From NCBI GenBank assembly GCA_017410375.1, contig JAFQQW010000013.1:1-64000 (forward strand): a stretch of 64,000 nucleotides of DNA. The letters are read 5' to 3'. The notes under the pieces are model-generated. The model ran no database searches, was not told the DNA's origin, and worked only from the letters and a program-made list of their open reading frames with translations. Source of the stretch: Clostridia bacterium. Its GTDB lineage: Bacteria; Bacillota; Clostridia; RGIG6154. Below, one piece after another: positions 55,119-62,038 of this stretch. Each line of letters opens with the position of its first letter. The stretch's first letter is position 1. The position numbers were made by a program, and so were the translations under genes.

Positions 55119-55769
55119 CCAATTCAGACGGCTGACATAGACTCTTTTGGCAAATTTCCCCACAAAGCCAGCCGTGTGCTTGACTTCCGCATAAAAACCG
55201 CGTTTTTCCATAAAACGCATATCGGTTGCCGTCCGGGTTAAGAAAACGCCGGGATAAGCTTTGTACTCGCCCTCATACACAATGTATTGTGCAAGCTTTT
55301 GGCGCACACCGTCTAAGGTGCGCTCGGAGCGAATATCCTTTGCCGCCTTAATTCCCGCATAATGCAAAGCATCCTTACAAAACTCAATGCAAGTGTAACA
55401 CTTGTTTACACGGATTGGCTTTCGGAAAACTGTTCCCAAAGCATCCGCCAGATTATAAAGGTAACCGTCTGAATCATACATCACATCCCGTATGAAATTA
55501 CGCACCTCTTCATACTGCTTACGGGTAACCGGAATACGGAACACGCAAAGGTTTACAGGGGAAGCACCGCCTAAAGACAACGTATAATAGCTCTCCCGTA
55601 TAAACCCTGCCGTGATAAAATTTTTAATGGATACTCTGCCAAAAGAATACAGCGCACTTAAATCCTTGTTCAGACTGATAGACATATGATTGTATTCATT
55701 ATGTAACACGCCCCGAATCATTTTACCGACTACAGAGGGTGTCCTAGTCACAGTAACATAAATGTACAC
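55104..55769 (-). CDS. Probable permuted papain-like hydrolase (YiiX/NlpC-P60-like)
   Basis: A 221-residue protein with a GTG start after GGGGGAT. A His near the N-terminus in EYNHMSISL and a later Cys in CYTCIEFCKDAL, in the order His then Cys, fit the circularly permuted papain-like (YiiX/YaeF-type) fold of NlpC/P60 hydrolases. No signal peptide is seen, so it works in the cytoplasm or has another anchor. It is upstream of the HAD gene and downstream of gpsA (14-base gap). The assignment rests on the motif order only; a peptidase or lipid-linked amidase role is a guess. Confidence 0.6.
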   Translation of the reverse strand: MYIYVTVTRTPSVVGKMIRGVLHNEYNHMSISLNKDLSALYSFGRVSIKNFITAGFIRESYYTLSLGGASPVNLCVFRIPVTRKQYEEVRNFIRDVMYDSDGYLYNLADALGTVFRKPIRVNKCYTCIEFCKDALHYAGIKAAKDIRSERTLDGVRQKLAQYIVYEGEYKAYPGVFLTRTATDMRFMEKRGFYAEVKHTAGFVGKFAKRVYVSRLNWLTFY

Positions 55770-55783
55770 CTGTCTATCCCCCG

Positions 55784-56764
55784 TTATTCTTCTTTTTTCT
55801 TGCGCATCATCAGCTCAGAAACCGCTTCTTTTGCGCTTTTCCCTTCATAAAGTACCGCATAAGCCGTTTCAACAATAGGCATTTCCACGTTGTGCTTTTT
55901 TGAAAGTGCGAATGCCTCTTTACAGGATTTAACCCCTTCTACGACCATGCCCACCTCGGAAAGCGCCTCCTCTAAAGATTTACCCTTTCCGATTAAAATA
56001 CCGGCTCTGCGGTTACGGCTGTGCATACTGGTACAGGTTACAATCAGGTCCCCGATACCCGTAAGTCCGCTGAACGTATCGGCTCTTCCACCCATGGCAA
56101 TGCCGAGTCTTATAATTTCTGCCATGCCGCGAGTCATAAGTGCCGCCTTTGTGTTATCTCCAAAGCCCGAGCCGTCAGAAATGCCGGCACAAAGAGCAAT
56201 AACGTTTTTCAATGCACCGCTGACCTCTGCACCAATCACATCGGTGTTGGTATATACCCGGAACATGGGCGAAATAAACAAATCCTGCACAATTTCTGCT
56301 TTTTTAATATCCTCACAGGAAGATACGATGGCTGTCGGCAAGCCGATTGCCACTTCTTCCGCGTGGGTCGGACCGGTTAAAAGCACAGTGTTTTCTGTTT
56401 CCAATGTGTTTGAAATTACAACCGTTAACCGCTCCAGTGTGTTTTCATCAAAGCCCTTTGCTACACAAATTACAATCTGGTTTTTATAAAAGGGCTTTAA
56501 CTGCGTGCAAACAAGTTTTACCACATGTGACGGTACGGCAATCAGTATAAAATCTGCATCCTGAACGGATTGCTCCAGATTGTCGGTCAAATCCACCGAT
56601 TCGGGCAGAACCGCCTGAGGCAAGAGTTTATTCTTTCTCTCTTTTTTCATTTCCGCAATTTCCTGCGGGAATGCCGACCACATGCAAACTGAATGGTTCT
56701 TTTGTGCCAGCTGTACGGCAAGAGCTGTTCCCCAGCTCCCGGTACCTAATATCGCAATTCGCAT
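55784..56764 (-). CDS. gpsA: Glycerol-3-phosphate dehydrogenase [NAD(P)+]
   Basis: A 326-residue enzyme that makes sn-glycerol 3-phosphate for phospholipids. ILGTGSWGTALA is the nucleotide-binding loop, GPTHAEEVA and the catalytic Lys in EVSGALKNVIALCAG follow, and SMHSRNRRAG is the substrate Arg region. Its start overlaps the plsY stop by one base (TAATG). Order der, plsY, gpsA is the common Gram-positive lipid set. Confidence 0.97.
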   Translation of the reverse strand: MRIAILGTGSWGTALAVQLAQKNHSVCMWSAFPQEIAEMKKERKNKLLPQAVLPESVDLTDNLEQSVQDADFILIAVPSHVVKLVCTQLKPFYKNQIVICVAKGFDENTLERLTVVISNTLETENTVLLTGPTHAEEVAIGLPTAIVSSCEDIKKAEIVQDLFISPMFRVYTNTDVIGAEVSGALKNVIALCAGISDGSGFGDNTKAALMTRGMAEIIRLGIAMGGRADTFSGLTGIGDLIVTCTSMHSRNRRAGILIGKGKSLEEALSEVGMVVEGVKSCKEAFALSKKHNVEMPIVETAYAVLYEGKSAKEAVSELMMRKKKEE

Positions 56765-57372
56765 TATTTACTCTCCTGTTTCTTTTTTCCGAACTTATTT
56801 TCAGTTCCGTTTAAAAGTCTTTTGATGTTTTCTCTGTGCTTCACAAACGTAATAACCGTTAAGATAAAGGACGCCACAATTAAGTGCAAGTTTCCAAAAT
56901 GCAAAACCGCAAAAAGAATCGTCGCCAACAAAATACCCGAAAGGGTGCTTACCGATACAATTTTGGTAAGCAAAATCATCACACCCATGTAAATGGCAGC
57001 AATCAGGAAAATGCGCCAGTCCCAGATGGCGATTACCCCTAAAATAGTCGAAATCCCTTTACCGCCTCTGAAACCATAGTACAACGGAAAAACATGACCG
57101 AGTACCACAAAAAGACCGGCATAAACCGCTTCGGTATCGCCAAACAGCAATTTACAAAGAACACACGCTAATATGCCTTTCACGAAATCCAACAGGAACA
57201 CAACATAACCTGTTTTCTTGCCTAAAATGCGTACTGCATTGGTCGCACCGGCATTACCGCTGCCTTGTGTACGGATGTCAACACCCTTGATTTTACCGAT
57301 AACCAGCGCGCCGTTTAAGCTTCCCAGCAGGTAGCCGATTAATGCGGATAACACAATGTATAATACGTTCAT
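56764..57372 (-). CDS. plsY: Acyl-phosphate:glycerol-3-phosphate acyltransferase
   Basis: A 202-residue membrane enzyme with several hydrophobic helices and the conserved GSLNGALVIG, GSGNAGATNAVR and FRGGKGIST motifs. It makes lysophosphatidic acid, the first step in phospholipid synthesis, using acyl-phosphate. GGGG ribosome binding site. It lies 14 bases after der. Confidence 0.96.
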   Translation of the reverse strand: MNVLYIVLSALIGYLLGSLNGALVIGKIKGVDIRTQGSGNAGATNAVRILGKKTGYVVFLLDFVKGILACVLCKLLFGDTEAVYAGLFVVLGHVFPLYYGFRGGKGISTILGVIAIWDWRIFLIAAIYMGVMILLTKIVSVSTLSGILLATILFAVLHFGNLHLIVASFILTVITFVKHRENIKRLLNGTENKFGKKKQESK

Positions 57373-57386
57373 AGTTATTCCCCTCT

Positions 57387-58709
57387 TTACTTCTTCTCAT
57401 TCTTTTCGCGGACAATGAAGCGCAGAGGCGTTCCCTCTAAGCCAAAGGTGTCACGCACCTGATTTTCAATATAACGCACATAGGAAAAATGTGCCAGCTC
57501 GCTGTCGTTTACAAACAGAATAAAGGTAGGCGGCTGAATAGCTGCCTGGGTCATATAATAAATCTTTAAACGTCTGCCCTTGTCGGACGGAGGCTGTACC
57601 CGAAGCACCGCTTCGTTTAAAACATCGTTCAAAACACCGGTTGCCACGCGCATTCTGTTCTGCTCATATACATAGGCAATCTGCTCAAAAAGCTGCGGCA
57701 AACGAAGACCGGTTTTAGCCGAAATAAAGATAATGGGTGCATACATCATAAAGTTTAAGCCTTCCTTTACGGTCAGCTTATACTGTGCCATGGTGTTGGT
57801 TTCTTTTTCAGGCAGATCCCATTTGTTTACCGCAACCACAATGGCTTTGCCCTGGTCATGGGCATAGCCTGCAATTTTGGTATCCTGCTCGGTTACCCCT
57901 TCCATGGCATCAATCATCAGCACAACCACATCCGAACGGTCAACCGCCATTAAGCTACGGACAACCGAATAATGTTCAATATTTTCGTTGATTTTGCCTT
58001 TTTTACGCAAACCTGCGGTGTCGGTAAACATATATTTTTGACCGTTCACCGTGGTTAAAACGTCCACCGCATCACGGGTTGTACCGGGAATGTCACTTAC
58101 AATCACACGGTTCTCCCCTAAGATTTTATTAATCAGAGAGGATTTGCCGGCATTTGGCTTACCCACAACCGCAACCTTGATGGTATCGGTATCCTCTTCC
58201 TTGTCATAGTCTTCCGGGAAATGGGAAACAATTTCGTCCAGCATATCCCCAAGCCCTAAGCCGTTCACCGCAGAGATTGCCATGGGGTCTCCGATGCCTA
58301 AGTTATAGAATTCATAAAGTTCCATGGGTGCAGGACCTGCATGGTCTGCTTTATTGCACACAAGCACAATGGGCTTACCGCTTTTCTGAAGCATTGCCGC
58401 CACATCGTGGTCGGATGAAGTAAGACCCGTTTTGATATCCACCACAAACACAATAACGTCTGCGGTTTCAATAGCAATTTCTGCCTGACGCTTCATCTGC
58501 TGTAAGATAGTATCATCACTTTTAGGCTCAATACCGCCTGTATCAATCATCATAAAGGAATGGGTCAGCCATTCGCAGGGCGCGTAAATACGGTCGCGGG
58601 TAACACCGGGCGTATCCTCCACAATGGAGATACGGCTTCCCGCAAGCTTATTAAAAAGTGCCGATTTACCTACGTTCGGTCTCCCAACTATCGCAACTAT
58701 CGGTTTCAT
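57387..58709 (-). CDS. der: Ribosome-assembly GTPase Der (EngA)
   Basis: A 440-residue protein with two GTPase domains in tandem, the hallmark of Der: GRPNVGKS near residue 8 and GKPNAGKSS near 183, NKAD and NKWD specificity motifs, and a C-terminal KH-like domain. It acts in 50S subunit assembly. The start is well supported by GGAGG 7 bases upstream, although the first 44 bases overlap the preceding DUF512 gene. Confidence 0.97.
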   Translation of the reverse strand: MKPIVAIVGRPNVGKSALFNKLAGSRISIVEDTPGVTRDRIYAPCEWLTHSFMMIDTGGIEPKSDDTILQQMKRQAEIAIETADVIVFVVDIKTGLTSSDHDVAAMLQKSGKPIVLVCNKADHAGPAPMELYEFYNLGIGDPMAISAVNGLGLGDMLDEIVSHFPEDYDKEEDTDTIKVAVVGKPNAGKSSLINKILGENRVIVSDIPGTTRDAVDVLTTVNGQKYMFTDTAGLRKKGKINENIEHYSVVRSLMAVDRSDVVVLMIDAMEGVTEQDTKIAGYAHDQGKAIVVAVNKWDLPEKETNTMAQYKLTVKEGLNFMMYAPIIFISAKTGLRLPQLFEQIAYVYEQNRMRVATGVLNDVLNEAVLRVQPPSDKGRRLKIYYMTQAAIQPPTFILFVNDSELAHFSYVRYIENQVRDTFGLEGTPLRFIVREKNEKK

Positions 58710-60030
58710 AATATCCTCCGTTTCTGCTGTTTCTTGTTTCGTCTCCGTCTACCCCTGCTATTTTTTCAGCCAGGTCATACCCGTTATACGAAACCAGTAC
58801 CTTGCAATTTAATTTCTGTTCCACCTCGGGAACGGTTACATCATCTAAAAATACATCTGTGTCGGCTCGAAGCATGTTGCTTGGAATAATCAATGCTTCG
58901 CCCAAGTCCTTGCCTTTTAAAGCATTAATCAAATCATTTCCCGTAATCAAGCCCGAAACGGTAACCGTTTCGCCGAAAAATTCGTTTTTAATAGCGTATA
59001 CGGTGCAGTTGTTATCGGGAAGCCTGTCAATCAGCTTTCGCAGGAAATTTCCGCAAAGCTTTCCGGTTGCAACCGTTACTTTTTTGCGTGTACCCCTTTC
59101 AATGCTTTGCAATGCATCTGAAAATTCATCTTCTGTGACCCGAATCATGCCTACCCCGTTTTCCAGCTGCGGAAAATCCTCGTACGCATCATATTCAGGA
59201 AGCTCTACGCCTGCATTTAAGTAAAATTCATCCGATAGGTAGACAGTACGTCTGCCGTATTTTTTTAAGAATTTTTCCTGCCATGCAGAGACCTGTGCAA
59301 TAACAGCTTTGCATTCTTCTCCATCAAAAAGCTCAATGGGATACAAATTTTCTCTGTACTTGGTTGCACCAAAGGGCACCACCGAAATGCTGAACACCGC
59401 AGGAATCAGTTCTTCTAAATCCGTTAAAGTTTTATCTAAGTATGCACCGTCATTGATATCTTTACACAAAACCACCTGACAATTCATTACAATGCCCGAC
59501 TCTTTAAAAAGACGCATCCGCGGAAGTAAATTGTCCGCTTTTTTGTTGCCCAACATAAACTTGCGTTTTTCAGGGTCTGTAACCTGTACCGAAATGTTAA
59601 TAGGCGACATGCGCATAGATGCAATATTTGCAATCTCCTTATCCGAAAGATTGGTTAAGGTTACATAATTGCCCTGCAAAAAGGAAAGGCGTGAATCATC
59701 ATCTTTAAAATACAGCGATTTGCGCATGCCCTTGGGCATCTGATCAATAAAACAGAAAATACACTTGTTGGCACAGCTTTTCGCTTTGGTCATGAGCGGA
59801 AACTCAAAAGTTATTCCCAAATCCTCGCCATATTCGTTGTATATTTCAAGCACTTCAATCGAACCGTCCGCTTTTTGGATTTCCAGCTCAAAGCTTTCAT
59901 CTGCAGTCAGATATTTAAAGCGCAATATATCGTTTATTTCCTCGCCGTTGACCGAAACCAGATAATCGCCCGGAACAATGCCGCCCTCTTGCGCGATACT
60001 GCCTTCTTCAACCTGCACAATTTTTGTCAT
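58666..60030 (-). CDS. DUF512 protein with PDZ and radical-SAM-like Fe-S motif
   Basis: A 454-residue protein of DUF512: an N-terminal PDZ-like domain (VEEGSIAQEGGIVPGDYLVSVNG), then KSCANKCIFCFIDQMPKG with a CxxxCxxC cluster motif typical of radical SAM enzymes, and a C-terminal domain (VTVATGKLCGNFL). Function unknown; genes of this family often lie beside der, as here. The ATG at 60030 follows GGAGG. The last 15 codons overlap der in another frame, so the tail (GGYYETDSCDSW) may be fortuitous. The promoter is at 60075-60103. Confidence 0.9.
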   Translation of the reverse strand: MTKIVQVEEGSIAQEGGIVPGDYLVSVNGEEINDILRFKYLTADESFELEIQKADGSIEVLEIYNEYGEDLGITFEFPLMTKAKSCANKCIFCFIDQMPKGMRKSLYFKDDDSRLSFLQGNYVTLTNLSDKEIANIASMRMSPINISVQVTDPEKRKFMLGNKKADNLLPRMRLFKESGIVMNCQVVLCKDINDGAYLDKTLTDLEELIPAVFSISVVPFGATKYRENLYPIELFDGEECKAVIAQVSAWQEKFLKKYGRRTVYLSDEFYLNAGVELPEYDAYEDFPQLENGVGMIRVTEDEFSDALQSIERGTRKKVTVATGKLCGNFLRKLIDRLPDNNCTVYAIKNEFFGETVTVSGLITGNDLINALKGKDLGEALIIPSNMLRADTDVFLDDVTVPEVEQKLNCKVLVSYNGYDLAEKIAGVDGDETRNSRNGGYYETDSCDSWETERR

Positions 60031-60074
60031 ACAGCCTCCAAAGTACATAAAATCTCAAACTACTCTTAACTTAT

Positions 60075-60103
60075 ATTATCGCATAAAAACTAAAAAATGT
60101 CAA
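60075..60103 (-). promoter_or_regulatory. Promoter of the DUF512-der-plsY-gpsA operon
   Basis: On the minus strand TTGACA (60103-60098) and GATAAT (60080-60075) are separated by 17 bases, with TGC before the -10. Confidence 0.75.
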
Positions 60104-60118
60104 TAAAAAACAAGAAAT

Positions 60119-60145
60119 AGGCGGACAAAAGTCACTGTCCGCCTG
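60119..60145 (-). terminator. Hairpin after the AllA-like gene (weak terminator)
   Basis: AGGCGGACA pairs exactly with TGTCCGCCT, a 9-base GC-rich stem; the minus strand after it is ATTTCTTGTTTTTT, an imperfect T-tract. It starts 19 bases past the stop. Confidence 0.6.
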
Positions 60146-60163
60146 TTTTAATCTTTATTCTTT

Positions 60164-60655
60164 TTATTTTACGATTTCAAACTGCTCTTCCGGCTTTAAA
60201 TCTACTACGGTGCAGTCGTTTGCATATGTGCATTCCGGCAGAATAATCATGGCAGTAAGACTGTCGCTGTTTACCGGAAGCGGTGCTAAATGCCAGATGG
60301 CAGAGTTAATCTTAATAAGTGTGTTTTTCGGCACAACAAACGCCTGCACATGGTCTGTAACCACTGCTCCGCCCGACGCAGGCGCACAATGGACAATCAT
60401 GTCGTCATTCAAGGGCAAAATCATTTCCCAGGTGGTAGTGTGATACTCCTGCTGTGTGATAATCATTCTGTCCGGTTTTTGCACCACAATAGGCGAATAC
60501 CCCACTCTGTGGTTGCTGTCGGCTACAATTCTGTCCGGAAAAAATTTATGGATTTCGCCGCAAAGCGGATAGCCGTCCGGCTTATCCATGGCATAAAACT
60601 GCCCGAAAGGCGCAAACGCCTCTTTGGTAATCGGTTGTGCTTTTATAATTTTCAT
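60164..60655 (-). CDS. Ureidoglycolate lyase-like (AllA family) protein
   Basis: A 163-residue cupin-like protein. Opening IKAQPITKEAFAPFGQF and the segments IVVQKPDRMIITQQEYH, PLNDDMIVHCAPA and INSAIWHLAPLP are typical of the ureidoglycolate lyase (AllA) fold. No other purine or allantoin degradation gene is nearby, so a different small-acid or sugar-acid substrate is quite possible. AAGGAG ribosome binding site; it follows the aldo/keto reductase after a 45-base gap. Confidence 0.75.
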   Translation of the reverse strand: MKIIKAQPITKEAFAPFGQFYAMDKPDGYPLCGEIHKFFPDRIVADSNHRVGYSPIVVQKPDRMIITQQEYHTTTWEMILPLNDDMIVHCAPASGGAVVTDHVQAFVVPKNTLIKINSAIWHLAPLPVNSDSLTAMIILPECTYANDCTVVDLKPEEQFEIVK

Positions 60656-60700
60656 CTTCTCTTCTCCTTTTCATTTTTATATACACTTTATTTTACATTT

Positions 60701-61615
60701 TCAAGGAAGCATATGACCTGCCGCGCGGTAAATTTCATACCATTCGGAGCGCGAAAGCTTCACGTCCGATGCTTTACAGATTTCCGTAAGATGCTCAGGG
60801 TTCATGGTGCCAGCAATCAACTGAATGTTCGCCGGATGTCGTAAAATCCATGTCGCCGCAACGCCCGTTTTGGGAAGACCGTATTTTTCACCGATTTCAG
60901 CAAGCTTTGCATTCAGTTCCGGGAAATCATCGTTGTCAACAAAATTGCCTTTGAAAAAGCCGTACTGGAAAGGCGACCACGCCTGAATGGTTATGTTTTT
61001 TATTCGGCTGTATTCCAGCAAAGCTCCGTCATGCATAACCGACTCGGCATTTTTCATGTTCACATTCATGCCGGATGTCACTAAACCCGCTTCGGTCACC
61101 GAAAACTGAAGCTGATTGATAATTAGCGGTTGTTTCACCGCAGTTTTCAAAAGCTCGATTTGCATCAAATTATGATTGGATACGCCAAAATGCTTAACCT
61201 TTCCTGCATTTTGTAGCGCATCAAAGGCTTCAGCCACCTCTTCAGGCTCCATAAGCGTATCAGGACGATGAAGAAGCAATGCGTCAACATAGTCTACGCC
61301 AAGACGGGATAAGCTTCCGTCCACCGCTTCTAAAATATGCTCTTTTGAAAAGTCATACTGTCCGGGACGGATGGCACATTTGGTCTGAATTTTCATTTTG
61401 TCCCTCTGTCCTTTATGCCGTTTCAGATACTCGCCAAAAACCGTTTCCGCCTGACCTTTGCCGTAAATATCCGCATGATCAAAAAAGTTAATGCCCTGCT
61501 CCAAAGCCGTATCCATAATGGCATCCACTCTTTTTTCGTCCAGTCCGCCCATGCGCATGCACCCGAGCGAAACCGCCGATGCCTGAAAGGCATTTCCGAT
61601 TTTTATTGTTTTCAT
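60701..61615 (-). CDS. Aldo/keto reductase
   Basis: A 304-residue NADPH-dependent oxidoreductase of the aldo/keto reductase superfamily, YdhF-like subgroup. FFDHADIYGKGQAE carries the catalytic Asp and Tyr, CAIRPGQYDF follows with YVDALLLHRPD carrying His, and the C-terminal KLSRSEW motif ends the fold. GGAGAGGG precedes the ATG. A nearby TTACTGTAA dyad (about 61664-61673) could be a regulator site. Physiological substrate unknown. Confidence 0.93.
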   Translation of the reverse strand: MKTIKIGNAFQASAVSLGCMRMGGLDEKRVDAIMDTALEQGINFFDHADIYGKGQAETVFGEYLKRHKGQRDKMKIQTKCAIRPGQYDFSKEHILEAVDGSLSRLGVDYVDALLLHRPDTLMEPEEVAEAFDALQNAGKVKHFGVSNHNLMQIELLKTAVKQPLIINQLQFSVTEAGLVTSGMNVNMKNAESVMHDGALLEYSRIKNITIQAWSPFQYGFFKGNFVDNDDFPELNAKLAEIGEKYGLPKTGVAATWILRHPANIQLIAGTMNPEHLTEICKASDVKLSRSEWYEIYRAAGHMLP

Positions 61616-61714
61616 TTTCCCTCTCCTTTTTTTCTATCTTTGTTTTAGTCAATACGCAACACCTTACTGTAAAGACTGTATAATTTAAATGCCAATATTT
61701 TTAGCATTGCGAGT

Positions 61715-61735
61715 CATAAGGTTTAGATGCAACTT
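61715..61735 (+). repeat. Direct repeat, left copy, bounding the array
   Basis: A 21-base stretch identical to 61940-61960, part of a longer 38-base match (61706-61743 against 61931-61968) with three differences. The two copies lie 225 bases apart and flank the palindrome modules like ends of a unit. Confidence 0.8.
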
Positions 61736-61939
61736 GTTTTAGCTAAATTTTGCAACAAGTTGCAAAGCTAAATTATTTCATCTTACTCCATAGCTAAATT
61801 ACTCCTTTGGAGTAGCTAAATTAAATTCGCTTTAAGCGTGCGAAGCACATTTAGCTGCCATAGGCAATTTAGCTGAACTTGTTCAATTTAGCTCGCGATA
61901 GCGAATTTAGCTGCGTTGCTATGCAACGCAATTGCGACA

Positions 61940-61960
61940 CATAAGGTTTAGATGCAACTT
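61940..61960 (+). repeat. Direct repeat, right copy
   Basis: Identical over 21 bases to 61715-61735. It follows the longest palindrome (GCGTTGC/GCAACGC) and precedes the last module variant. Confidence 0.8.
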
Positions 61961-62038
61961 ATTTTAGCGAATTTAGTTGCGGTCGCAGGTCGCATATGGT
62001 CAATTCAAGTTGTTCAAAACAAAATCACTTATTCTGAA

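Larger units (their letters stand above)
61706..61987. repeat. Array of AGCTAAATT/AATTTAGCT modules separated by different palindromes
   Basis: The module AGCTAAATT occurs at 61741, 61766, 61792 and 61814; its reverse complement (A)ATTTAGCT occurs at 61849, 61866, 61885 and 61904, with a variant AATTTAGT at 61970. Between the modules lie different short perfect palindromes: TTGCAAC/GTTGCAA (61750-61765), ACTCC/GGAGT (61801-61813), CGCTT/AAGCG (61828-61838), GTGC/GCAC (61838-61848), GCC/GGC (61857-61865), GAAC/GTTC (61875-61884), CGC/GCG (61894-61903), GCGTTGC/GCAACGC (61913-61929) and TGCG/CGCA (61978-61987). Orientation switches near 61830, so the whole block is also an imperfect inverted repeat. 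This fills most of the gene-free stretch 61616-62038; no reading frame is evident. Confidence 0.85.

Noticed and set aside
61741-61929. CRISPR array
   Set aside because: Repeats are only 9 bases, switch orientation half-way, and the spacers are short palindromes of 9-17 bases; no cas gene is present.
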